This document shows positions 45,264 through 55,238 of a DNA stretch of 64,000 bases, one piece after another. The stretch covers positions 952,257 to 1,016,256 of the forward strand of contig CALSTB010000005.1 in NCBI GenBank assembly GCA_943789165.1. Reading direction: 5' to 3'. Position 1 is the first letter of the stretch. The number at the start of each line of letters is the position of its first letter. The position numbers were made by a program, and so were the translations under genes. The notes beneath the pieces are model-generated. The model had not been told where the DNA came from. It did no database searches and was given only the letters and a program-made list of their open reading frames with translations. This DNA is from an uncultured Bacteroidia bacterium. GTDB taxonomy: Bacteria > Bacteroidota > Bacteroidia > NS11-12g > UBA9320.

Positions 45264-46030
45264 GTATAGCGCTGGTTCAGACAAATGTTGTTTGGGAAGA
45301 CAAACCAACCAATCTGAATCATTTTACGCAAATACTTAAATCTATCACCAATGCCCACCTAGTTGTTTTACCGGAAATGTTTAATACCGGTTTTAGCATG
45401 AATCCTTCCAAAAATGGTGAATCTATGGATGGCGAAACCATTCAATGGATGAAGCAAACAGCCAAACAACACAACTTCGAATTAGCAGGCAGTTTAATCA
45501 TTGAAGAACAAGGTCACTACTACAACCGATTTGTTAAAGTATCTCCGGATGGAGCTATTGAGCATTACGACAAACGTCATGCCTTTTCAATGGCAGGTGA
45601 AGATACCGTGTTCACAAAAGGCTCTCAACGGGTAATTTGGAAAACCAACGGTTGGAAGATTTGTCCTCAAGTTTGTTACGACCTACGCTTCCCTGTATGG
45701 AGTCGCAATGATTCTCAGTATGATATCTTACTCTATACCGCCAATTGGCCAACGAAAAGAATCAATCACTGGTTGGCTTTAGCAAAGGCACGCGCGATTG
45801 AGAATCAATGCTATGTGGCAGCCGTAAACCGCATTGGCGTAGATGGAGAAGGCATTGAATACAATGGAAACTCCATCATTTGTGATTTTGACGGAAAGTC
45901 TTTGGCACATCATGTAGACGATGACATGGTGTTAATGACGACCTTGTCTTATTCAGATTTACAGGATCGTCGCAAACAGTTTGATGTCTTAAGCGACAGA
46001 GATGACTTTCGAATAAATCCTACTTCTTAA
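45251..46030 (+). CDS. Nitrilase-family omega-amidase (YafV-like)
   Basis: A 259-residue nitrilase-superfamily amidase. The E-K-C triad is visible: VVLPEMFNTGFSM (Glu), HYDKRHAFSMAGE (Lys) and CPQVCYDLRFPVWSR (Cys). TANWPTKRINHWLALAKARAIENQ is the usual downstream motif. It would hydrolyse alpha-ketoglutaramate produced when glutamine is the amino donor for the overlapping aminotransferase. Its end overlaps the end of the TonB-receptor gene on the other strand by 11 bases. Confidence 0.92.
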   Translation: MLDLSIALVQTNVVWEDKPTNLNHFTQILKSITNAHLVVLPEMFNTGFSMNPSKNGESMDGETIQWMKQTAKQHNFELAGSLIIEEQGHYYNRFVKVSPDGAIEHYDKRHAFSMAGEDTVFTKGSQRVIWKTNGWKICPQVCYDLRFPVWSRNDSQYDILLYTANWPTKRINHWLALAKARAIENQCYVAAVNRIGVDGEGIEYNGNSIICDFDGKSLAHHVDDDMVLMTTLSYSDLQDRRKQFDVLSDRDDFRINPTS

Positions 46031-48395
46031 ACGTATAAGACAAGCCCACAACCACTGACCTTCCTGGATCTTGAATGCCAATCGTTTTGTACCGACTCAT
46101 GTTATTAAAATACGCAGTATTTAAGACGTTGTTTACCGCAATATTCAATTCAAAACCATTAGACAAATACATGGCATAATTCGCATTAAGCAATGAATAC
46201 GCGGCCGTTGGAATGTCGTTTCTTGGCACTCTATTTTGTTTGCTGTAATACCCTACATTCACTTCTCCGTGAATTTCGTCGAGCCACTTTTTATGCGGTT
46301 CATGAACATATTCAAGTCCAGTTTTAACCGACAACGGCGGAATAAACGGGGCATATTCGTTTAGAGATAGATTCAAGATTTCAGTGTATTCACTGGTAGT
46401 ATATACAATCAAATCACTCAAAATTTTATACTCAACCGATGTCTCAAAGCCGTAATGCCTTGCAGGTGCCTGAGTGTATGTATAGAGTTGTCCTGCCTCT
46501 GGGTATGGATAAACCTTTCCATCAACGTCTAACCGCGCAAATACATTGGATGGCGCTAAGTACACAAAATTGAAGAAGTAATTGCCATAGACCGAGGTTT
46601 CAATCAACCATCGTTTCTTTTCATAAATGATACTGACATCGTTTTGAATTGCGGTTTCAGAATTCAAGGTCAAGTCACCTTTTTCAAATCGAAAAGCACC
46701 ATGGTGCAAACCATTTGACGCCAATTCATTGGGTTGAAGCATACGACTGGTTTTTGCCGTATTGATTTTAATAAACAACGATTTTTTTATTTCCTTGTTC
46801 AAGCCTATTCCCAAAGCCCAATTAGGCTGCAGTGTGTTAAACGCTTTGTTTCTGGATGCATTTCCAACAAACAAGCCGTTCTGATAAAATGCCGTAGACG
46901 TTGAATCAAAGTCTAGATAATTCAACTCAACACGAGCGCCTATATTGATTTTCCATTGACTCTTTGTCTGGGATTTTCGCAAACCGTAAAACGCCCAATA
47001 ATCCTGATTGGTAAGCGGGAAGAATGAATTCATATCCATCAACCTTATTCTCTTTCCATTGGCCTGAAAAGCCTATAATTTTCTTGCTATTCGAATCGTT
47101 GACGAAATACCTGGCATTTAGTGTCATTGTACTAAGCTGCAACTGCAAAGCTTGGTTATTCGCCGGTTTCAGTCTGACCAAAAGCCCCAGAATGCGGTTT
47201 GGCCACTTCTCCCCCTATTGTTTTGCTGATATCCAGCATCAATCTCCAACCAGTTTGAGTTGATCAAGATATTGGCATGAGTCGACAGGTTCAAATGATT
47301 GACATCTTGGTAGGGCAAATCAATATTGTTGAAGTCCCCATCGTGTTGTAAAATGCCTATACTAGGTACACCAAAAGCCCCACTAAAAAAACCTGACTGC
47401 TGGTAATAATACGAAGCACGTGCATACCAATATCCCCAGTTTTTGGAAACGCCTGCATAGGCATTGACCACGTGTTCCTTCACCGCGGTGTTTTTCAATC
47501 GGTTTGCATAAATCGGTAGAATGGTTGATTGGTACACAAAAGAGTTTGATGGAACAGAATAATCGCCAGCACTTAAAAAACTATACCGAAGTTTAAACCA
47601 CTTGCCTCCTTTATTCGCAGCGATAAACGTACTTGATCGTTTAGCGTTATTCAGACTATTAAAACTAACGTGCTGACCAGCTGTAAATTGGTCTTTACCT
47701 TTCGGTAAAACAGGTCTTATATTAATCACTCCAGCCACCGCATCAGATCCATATACCAACGCTGACGCTCCTTTTATGATTTCGATTTTGTCGGCGTTAT
47801 TGACATCTACTTCCAATCCATGATCACTCCCCCATTGCTGTCCTTCTTGTTTAATCCCATCGGTGGTTACCACCACTCGGTTTCCATTTAAACCCCGTAA
47901 AGAAGGTTTGCTAACGCCAACCCCATTGTTTAAAGAACCAATGCCCGGAATTTTCTCAAGGTTGGTCATTAAGGACGTCCCACCTTGTTGTTTTAAAAAA
48001 TGCTCATCAAGGTGTATGACTTGCAAAGGGTTATTCTTGAGGTCTTGTTTCTCCAAGGAGTTTTCGATAATGACTTCATGCAATTCATTGATAGATTCTT
48101 CCAAAACAAACTGCAAACCGGTTACTGACTCCGTTACATCAATATCGCGTTGTTCCGCATGGTACCCGGCAAAGGTCACGTGTAAATGGTAGTGTCCCTT
48201 TTTGACGGACTCAATGGTAAACTTGCCATTGACATCCGTAAGGACGCCCACATGTGTCTCATGTATGAACACGTCGACGCCTTCGATTGGATTCCCAGAT
48301 TCATCGGTGACTTGTCCAGAAATCTGATACTGCGCATTTGTCCAAAGCGAACTAAATGCGAGTATCAGAATTAATAAATATTGTCTAGCGGACAT
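46020..48395 (-). CDS. TonB-dependent receptor, split by two frameshifts
   Basis: Carboxypeptidase-like domain (QYQISGQVTDESGNPIEGVD), plug domain (LRGLNGNRVVVTTDGIKQEG, ALVYGSDAVAGVINIRP) and a beta-barrel ending VVVGLSYTFKK. The ATG at 48395 is preferred over a TTG three codons earlier. The frame breaks near 47185-47188 (CCCC, one base short) and returns near 46988-46991 (AAAA, one base too many). Correcting both gives 791 residues, normal for the family. It is the last gene of a three-gene operon with a DUF4625 lipoprotein and a Cys/His-rich protein. Confidence 0.88.
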
Positions 48396-49116
48396 GTATT
48401 TCAATCACCGCTATGCTCAAGTTGTCATCGCTGTCAAGCGCTCTAACTACAAATACGACCTCATCGGTTGTCGTATTAATAGAGAAGGACTGTTTGAAAT
48501 TAAAGCCGAGGTCATCGGGTCCGTCCAAATCAATATCGCCATCGAATAAAGGTTCTCCATTCGGATTATTTTCGTCTTCGATGACATAACTGATTTCTTT
48601 TAAGTCGACGTCATCTTCCACTTCAAATTCTATTTCAAAACTCGTTTTAGGCGCCACAGTCAGTTCGTTAATCATAGACTTAAACGCAGGCTGTCCAGGC
48701 TGAGTAATAAAAAAACTAAACACCTTGGTTTCAGATCGATTTCCCGCACCATCTAAAACAGAAATATTCATGTGGTATGGTCCTGCTGCCGCATTGGCTG
48801 GTACCACAAAGCTTGCTATTTGTGCATCTTCAGTTCCTTCTAGGACTAAAATTTCAGAAGTTGAAAACTTCACATTTGCTTTTTGGTGTTTGTGTCCCTC
48901 AAAATTATCGTGGATTTCAATAAAGGCTTCAGACAAAGCCATATTGTCCTTAAACGACATGCGGACATTTAGACTGTCTCCAGCTTGAATTGTGTATCCG
49001 TTTAAAAAATTAACGCTGGTTATGGTTGGTTTGGCCTCATCAGAGGTACCATTATCACTGCATCCGGTTGCCAACATCATTGCGATGGCAATCAGACTAA
49101 TAAAAATTGATTTCAT
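48385..49116 (-). CDS. DUF4625-type lipoprotein
   Basis: A 243-residue surface or periplasmic lipoprotein: MKSIFISLIAIAMMLATGC gives a lipobox with Cys 19. Two beta-sandwich-like segments follow, the first with KPTITSVNFLNGYTIQAGD and HDNFEGHKHQKANVKF, as in DUF4625. The His-containing loop and its place between a Cys/His-rich protein and a TonB receptor suggest a metal-uptake accessory role. It overlaps the receptor start by 11 bases. Confidence 0.8.
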   Translation of the reverse strand: MKSIFISLIAIAMMLATGCSDNGTSDEAKPTITSVNFLNGYTIQAGDSLNVRMSFKDNMALSEAFIEIHDNFEGHKHQKANVKFSTSEILVLEGTEDAQIASFVVPANAAAGPYHMNISVLDGAGNRSETKVFSFFITQPGQPAFKSMINELTVAPKTSFEIEFEVEDDVDLKEISYVIEDENNPNGEPLFDGDIDLDGPDDLGFNFKQSFSINTTTDEVVFVVRALDSDDNLSIAVIEIHVR

Positions 49117-49180
49117 TAATATGTATTAGTCGCAGAAATTCTGCGAAAGGTTAAAGATTAAAAAAGGTTAGGTCGGCAGT

Positions 49181-49492
49181 TTAAAGGGAAGATGGCGGAC
49201 CTCGAGAGACTTCAGTTTCCGATTCAGACACCAAGGCTTTGCCAACCTCCTTACATGTGAATTCTTCGGAATAAGAAACGCGTTCTGAGGCTTGAAACGC
49301 CTCTGTTTGAACCGCATTTCCATGAATGACAGAGCACAGTCCACACAATTCTACTTCTGCGTGTGGTGCACAATAGTGATCAACTTCAGCGGTACATTCC
49401 GCTTCATGAATTTCGTGAATGTGATGCCATACATCAACTGCTTGCACACTGCTCCATAGCAGTAGCATAGAAATTGACAAGACAGTTTTCAT
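49181..49492 (-). CDS. Small exported Cys/His-rich protein
   Basis: A 103-residue protein with a signal peptide (MKTVLSISMLLLWSSVQA; ATG at 49492 preferred over a GTG four codons upstream). The mature N-terminus is packed with metal-ligand residues: DVWHHIHEIHEAEC, DHYCAPHAEVELCGLCSVIH. The tail is acidic and Ser-rich. It heads the operon with the DUF4625 lipoprotein and TonB receptor, so a periplasmic metal-handling role is likely; no family is recognised. Confidence 0.7.
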   Translation of the reverse strand: MKTVLSISMLLLWSSVQAVDVWHHIHEIHEAECTAEVDHYCAPHAEVELCGLCSVIHGNAVQTEAFQASERVSYSEEFTCKEVGKALVSESETEVSRGPPSSL

Positions 49493-49523
49493 TTTGTTAA
49501 TCACCCGACAAAGGTATGGTTTC

Positions 49524-51176
<1,653 letters not shown>

Positions 51177-51235
51177 CTACGCTTGTGTACGGGAAACAAA
51201 GATAAGGTCGTTACGACCGTTGAAAGCAGTATTCT

Positions 51236-51997
51236 CTATTTGCTTTTCAAGATATTTTCAACAGTCTGGATATCTGCAGGTGTATCCACCCCTATTGAGT
51301 TGTTTTCAGTCTCTATGGCAGATACCACATAGTGGTTTTGTAACCATCTCAGCTGCTCAAGTTTCTCGGCTTTTTCTAAAGGCGATTCACCTACTGTGGC
51401 AAGCGACAACAATACTTCTACTGAAAAACCATAGGTGCCCACATGTTTGTAATACGTTGTTTCCTCTAATGGATTTGATGAAGCATCTCTTAGATGTGGA
51501 ATCGCTGACCTACTGAAATACAGGGTATCGGCAACGCCTTCTTCAAATTCCGTCAAGACTGCCTTAACCACATTTGGGTTGGTCAATTCAGAAACGTCTG
51601 TAATTTGCTTTACCAATGTAGCAATATCCGTATCGTCTTCTTCAAACACATCGATTAAACGATTTATGTCTTTTGGGTCGATTAATGGTTCATCGCCCTG
51701 TACGTTAATCACACATTCATATTCCTCACCTTCGTCCATGAGTCTTTCAACGGCCTCGATGATTCTTTCAGTGCCATTTTTATGCGACTTTGACGTCATA
51801 CATACGTTTCCATCAAATCCTTGAACGTGATCAAATATGCGCTGATCATCTGTGGCAACGATGACATCTTCTGCATTGGTTTGCAGGCACTTTTCATATA
51901 CTCGTTCGATTAGCGAAACACCATCTATTATTTCCAATGGCTTTCCTGGAAATCTTCCTGAATCATATCGGGCAGGGATTACTATGAGCGTTTGCAT
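51236..51997 (-). CDS. kdsB: 3-deoxy-manno-octulosonate cytidylyltransferase
   Basis: A 253-residue KdsB that activates Kdo as CMP-Kdo for lipopolysaccharide core. VIPARYDSGRFPGKPLEIID is the nucleotide-binding start, IVATDDQRIFDHV and CVINVQGDEPLID the central motifs. It uses CTP made by the adjacent CTP synthase. Both are on the minus strand, with kdsB upstream. Confidence 0.97.
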   Translation of the reverse strand: MQTLIVIPARYDSGRFPGKPLEIIDGVSLIERVYEKCLQTNAEDVIVATDDQRIFDHVQGFDGNVCMTSKSHKNGTERIIEAVERLMDEGEEYECVINVQGDEPLIDPKDINRLIDVFEEDDTDIATLVKQITDVSELTNPNVVKAVLTEFEEGVADTLYFSRSAIPHLRDASSNPLEETTYYKHVGTYGFSVEVLLSLATVGESPLEKAEKLEQLRWLQNHYVVSAIETENNSIGVDTPADIQTVENILKSK

Positions 51998-51999
51998 TT

Positions 52000-52185
52000 T
52001 GTAATTTTTAATTCTTAATTTTTAGTTTTTAATTATTGGCTTTTAGATTGGATTGGGTCGTTTTCACAATTGAAGTTAAAATCTTAATAAGCTCTAAGGA
52101 ATCTTCCTGGTATTCAATGAAATTCATTAATCGTTCTTTTGATTAAACATTAAACATTAAGAATTAAGAATTAAGAATTAAACAT
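52000..52185. repeat. AT-rich simple repeats in inverted arrangement around a gene remnant
   Basis: TTTTTAATTCTTAATTTTTAG (about 52006-52026, shown in part) and AAACATTAAGAATTAAGAAT-type units (about 52145-52182) stand in opposite orientation on either side of a small open frame at 52029-52127. The two sides could pair. Similar AT repeats often flank mobile or decaying genes in Bacteroidota. Confidence 0.7.
52029..52145 (-). pseudogene. Remnant of a four-helix-bundle (S23/IVP-like) protein
   Basis: The minus-strand frame reads SKERLMNFIEYQEDSLELIK then ILTSIVKTTQSNLKANN and stops at 52029-52031. The second part matches the C-terminal helix of four-helix-bundle proteins related to the 23S rRNA intervening-sequence protein (pattern LIxILTSIxKTxxxNLK). 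About 38 codons remain; the upstream part is missing and an AT repeat begins at the break. Recognition is by memory of the family. Confidence 0.5.
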
Positions 52186-53254
52186 TACTCTCTTTTTCTT
52201 TAAAAATAACTGACAACAAAATACTTCCTCCTAAGATAATCCCTATAATCATTAGTGACATTTTATTATCGACGCCAAGTACTTCTACAATGTGGTGGTG
52301 GAACAACATTTTAACGCCAATGAACGTCAATAATACGCCCAAGCCATACTTTAAGAAACGGAATAAGTGTACCACATTCGCGAGTAGGAAGAACACCGAA
52401 CGAAGTCCCATAATCGCGAAAATATTCGAGAAGAAAACCACATAAGGATCTTTGGTAACGACGAAAATGGCTGGTACAGAATCGACTGCAAATATTAAAT
52501 CGGACGCTTCAATTACCATCAAAACTATGAATAGTGGCGTCACCCAGGTACGCTTGTCTTTGCGAATGAAAAAGTTGTGTCCTACATACCTTGGGAATAC
52601 AGGAAATATCTTACTGACAAGTTTCACCACTGGGTGGTTTTTCTCGTCAATCTTCTCTTCCTTGTCACCTTGAAGCAAGATCTTGATACCGCTGTAAATC
52701 AGGAATGCACCAAAAATGTATAGTACCCAGTGAAATTGCTGGATAATGGCTGCTCCTAAAAATATAAAGGTGAATCGCATAACCAAGGCTCCTAAAATAC
52801 CCCAGAACAATACCCGTTTGTAATACCTTTCTTTAACGGCAAACGTTTGGAATATGAGCAGCATGACAAAGATGTTGTCGACACTTAACGCATATTCAAT
52901 AAAGTACCCTGTAATAAATTCAAGCGAAAGGATGTTGCGGTATTCGGTTGTCAATACTTCAAACGATTTGCCTTCTGTATTGATAGGATGTTCGAATTTT
53001 TCAATGATGTATTTTAACTGATCGAGATCCGTAAAACCATGAATATAATGTCCGTACGTTTTCAGAAAAAAGAAAAAACCAAAAGCACATGCCACCCAAA
53101 CGGTTGACCAAATAAGAGACTCTTTAAACGTTACGACCTTGTTTTCCTTAGAGAATATGCCCAGATCCAACATCAACACAAATAAGATAAATGTGATGAA
53201 GATCGAGAAGAATATTAACTCGTTAGATTGTATCGCTAATAAAGGTATTTGCAT
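52178..53254 (-). CDS. TerC family integral membrane protein
   Basis: A 358-residue TerC/Alx protein with about nine helices. MLDLGIFSKENKVVTFKES is the family start; EYALSVDNIFVMLLIF and EASDLIFAVDSVPAIF hold the conserved acidic residues thought to bind metal (Mn2+ export in characterised members). The ATG at 53254 begins just before the first helix, better than an in-frame codon 11 residues upstream. Single gene. Confidence 0.93.
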   Translation of the reverse strand: MQIPLLAIQSNELIFFSIFITFILFVLMLDLGIFSKENKVVTFKESLIWSTVWVACAFGFFFFLKTYGHYIHGFTDLDQLKYIIEKFEHPINTEGKSFEVLTTEYRNILSLEFITGYFIEYALSVDNIFVMLLIFQTFAVKERYYKRVLFWGILGALVMRFTFIFLGAAIIQQFHWVLYIFGAFLIYSGIKILLQGDKEEKIDEKNHPVVKLVSKIFPVFPRYVGHNFFIRKDKRTWVTPLFIVLMVIEASDLIFAVDSVPAIFVVTKDPYVVFFSNIFAIMGLRSVFFLLANVVHLFRFLKYGLGVLLTFIGVKMLFHHHIVEVLGVDNKMSLMIIGIILGGSILLSVIFKEKESNV

Positions 53255-53356
53255 AACACTTTTTAAGACGGGCAAAAATACATGCAATTAAGTTGTCGGC
53301 CTGCGGCCGAAATGATGAATGTAAAATTTTAATTGATAAAGTAAATTTTGCAGGAT

Positions 53357-53441
53357 TGTCTCGTCCTGAAATAGGTTGACACATTCGATCATTCTATCAG
53401 GATTTAACTATTAACCTGTCAACTTATTTTAGGACGATACA
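53357..53441. repeat. 85-bp inverted-repeat element, IS-end or MITE-like
   Basis: Arms at 53361-53381 and 53417-53437 match over 21 bases with two differences, both allowing G-U pairing in RNA; the match extends outward to TTGT. The arms begin TCGTCCT and end GTTGACA. The ends TGT...ACA and the size suggest a miniature element or an insertion-sequence scar. No target duplication is obvious. The rest of the 304-bp gap carries ATTCAGACAATCAGAC (53475-53490). Confidence 0.75.
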
Positions 53442-53511
53442 AATTCAGACATGCAATCAATCAATCATTCAAACATTCAGACAATCAGACATTAAAAAAA
53501 CCCGCATAGTT

Positions 53512-53540
53512 TTTGATATGATACAATAGTTATAGATTTG
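53512..53540 (+). promoter_or_regulatory. Bacteroidota-type promoter of the YwqK-like gene
   Basis: TTTG (53512-53515), a 17-base spacer and TAGATTTG (53533-53540), matching TTTG-N17-19-TAnnTTTG. It stands 18 bases before the start codon at 53559. Confidence 0.6.
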
Positions 53541-53558
53541 AAAACGTATTAAACATAT

Positions 53559-54665
53559 ATGCAGTTAAAGTCACTTGTATCATTTTTAGTTTTGTTTGCC
53601 TCCTTGGCGTCGACATCGGTTATGGCCCAAGACAAGGTGTTTTTCGAAAAGTTAGAAAAGAAGGACGACGTATATCTGTATCAAGGGAAACCGTATACAG
53701 GTACTTCCGTTTTACTATTTGATTCTAAAAAAACATGGCAGCGTGTTGAATGGAAAGACGGCAAAATTCATGGCTGGTTTAAAAGTTGGTACGTAAACGG
53801 TCACCCCGACCAAGAAGTGCAGTACGAAAATGGCAAACGCCATGGTTCCTTTCATTCGCATTACGACAATGGCAACGACGAAATTGTCTGCACCTACTAC
53901 AATGGATTGCGAAATGGAGTATTTACTGAATATTATAAATCAGGAGTTCCAAAACGAAAAGTCAATTACGACATGGGCGTTAAAAATGGTCCATTAATCA
54001 TTTGGTTTCCAAACGGTAAAAAAGAACAAGAAGCGACTTTTAAAGACGGCAAACCGCACGGCACCGTCATCAGTTATACACAAATTGAAACAAAGCGAAA
54101 GGAAGTCAATTATGTAAATGGCTTGCGTGATGGCTTTTCTTACATCTATCACTCGAGCGGTGTAGTTGGAGAAGAAACCGAATACAAATTGGGGTACATC
54201 AATGGTAAAAAAATTGTCTACGATGCCCAACACAACAAGCTTTCGGAAGAAACTTATGTCATGGGTAAGCTCGAAGGCGTTTCAATAAAATACGCGCCTC
54301 CTGTTGCCAATTCACCCATTGGATATAAAATTGAACAAGCCCATTATAAAGACGGTAAATTACACGGAGAATATATCAAATGGGTAAACCAAACGATAGA
54401 CATGCGTGGCAATTATTCGGAAGGATTAAAGACAGGTGATTGGATAGAAAATGCCAGTAACGACGCAACCAAATCAAGCGGCCCCTATCTGAATGGTAAA
54501 AAACACGGCGCTTGGGTCATGGGACATTCACGCTTGTTCGGCAAAAGTGAAGGAAGCTTCTACAATGGTTTAAAAGACGGGAAATGGACTGTTTACAACC
54601 ATCAAAACAAAAAAATTCGCGTTGAAAACTGGGATAAGGGACAACTTTTAAACGTTGTGGATTAA
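53559..54665 (+). CDS. Exported MORN-repeat protein (YwqK antitoxin-like)
   Basis: A 368-residue exported protein (signal to VMAQ, residue 24) made of about ten MORN_2-type repeats: GKIHGWFKSWYVNGHPDQEV, GKRHGSFHSHYDNGNDE, GLRNGVFTEYYKSGVPK, GKPHGTVISY and so on to GLKDGKWTVYNHQNKK. Such proteins are commonly annotated as YwqK-family antitoxins, but an exported Bacteroidota protein need not be one, and no toxin is adjacent. The repeats likely form an extended beta surface. Confidence 0.88.
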   Translation: MQLKSLVSFLVLFASLASTSVMAQDKVFFEKLEKKDDVYLYQGKPYTGTSVLLFDSKKTWQRVEWKDGKIHGWFKSWYVNGHPDQEVQYENGKRHGSFHSHYDNGNDEIVCTYYNGLRNGVFTEYYKSGVPKRKVNYDMGVKNGPLIIWFPNGKKEQEATFKDGKPHGTVISYTQIETKRKEVNYVNGLRDGFSYIYHSSGVVGEETEYKLGYINGKKIVYDAQHNKLSEETYVMGKLEGVSIKYAPPVANSPIGYKIEQAHYKDGKLHGEYIKWVNQTIDMRGNYSEGLKTGDWIENASNDATKSSGPYLNGKKHGAWVMGHSRLFGKSEGSFYNGLKDGKWTVYNHQNKKIRVENWDKGQLLNVVD

Positions 54666-54731
54666 CCATTCAAAAACGGTTGGAAATCCCCTCTGCTTAA
54701 CATACTTTTGGCTCACATAAATTTTAATTAA

Positions 54732-55118
54732 ATGAAAAAGGTAATCGTATACTTTACTGTAGTAATGGGTTTGGTATTTTTGAGTTCTTGTGGTGGCGAC
54801 GAAACACCAACAACCTCAGGTGGAACTACAGGTAAATTGAGTAAATCAGAAAAAGAAATGCTGTACGACAAAGTATGGTATTCAGCATCTTCTGCAGGAG
54901 GAATTGAACACGAATTTTTAAGCGATGGAACGTTAAGACTATCACGAGGATTAGACGGTAGATGGACTTGGTTAAACAATGGTGATACCATGAGTTGTTC
55001 AGACCATACCGGCGGTCGATTTAAATATGTATTCATCTCAATTGGTGCAAACACCATGTCATTTAAGGGAAGTACAGACAACTACAAAACGTTGTTTTCC
55101 TACAAAGACACCGAGTAA
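54732..55118 (+). CDS. Small lipoprotein
   Basis: A 128-residue lipoprotein: MKKVIVYFTVVMGLVFLSSC gives a lipobox with Cys 20, then a Gly/Thr linker (GGDETPTTSGGTTG). The soluble part (LYDKVWYSASSAGGIEHEFL ... LDGRWTWLNNGDTM) looks like a small beta-barrel of the lipocalin-like kind common in Bacteroidota. Unknown function. It ends before a strong terminator. Confidence 0.7.
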   Translation: MKKVIVYFTVVMGLVFLSSCGGDETPTTSGGTTGKLSKSEKEMLYDKVWYSASSAGGIEHEFLSDGTLRLSRGLDGRWTWLNNGDTMSCSDHTGGRFKYVFISIGANTMSFKGSTDNYKTLFSYKDTE

Positions 55119-55137
55119 ATAGTCAACGAAATTCTTA

Positions 55138-55180
55138 AATCATGCCATATTTTCTGATTTGAAGATTGGCATGATTTTTT
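55138..55180 (+). terminator. Terminator after the small lipoprotein gene
   Basis: Perfect 10-bp stem AATCATGCCA (55138-55147) / TGGCATGATT (55167-55176) with a 19-base loop, followed by a run of T. It is 20 bases past the lipoprotein stop and separates that gene from secA. Confidence 0.9.
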
Positions 55181-55238
55181 ATGTAGACCAACTACATCCC
55201 TAGTGTTTAGGGAATAAAACACGGATAATAATAATTTC

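Noticed and set aside
53559..54665. True toxin-antitoxin system based on the YwqK-type name
   Set aside because: The protein has a signal peptide, contains only MORN repeats and has no toxin neighbour.
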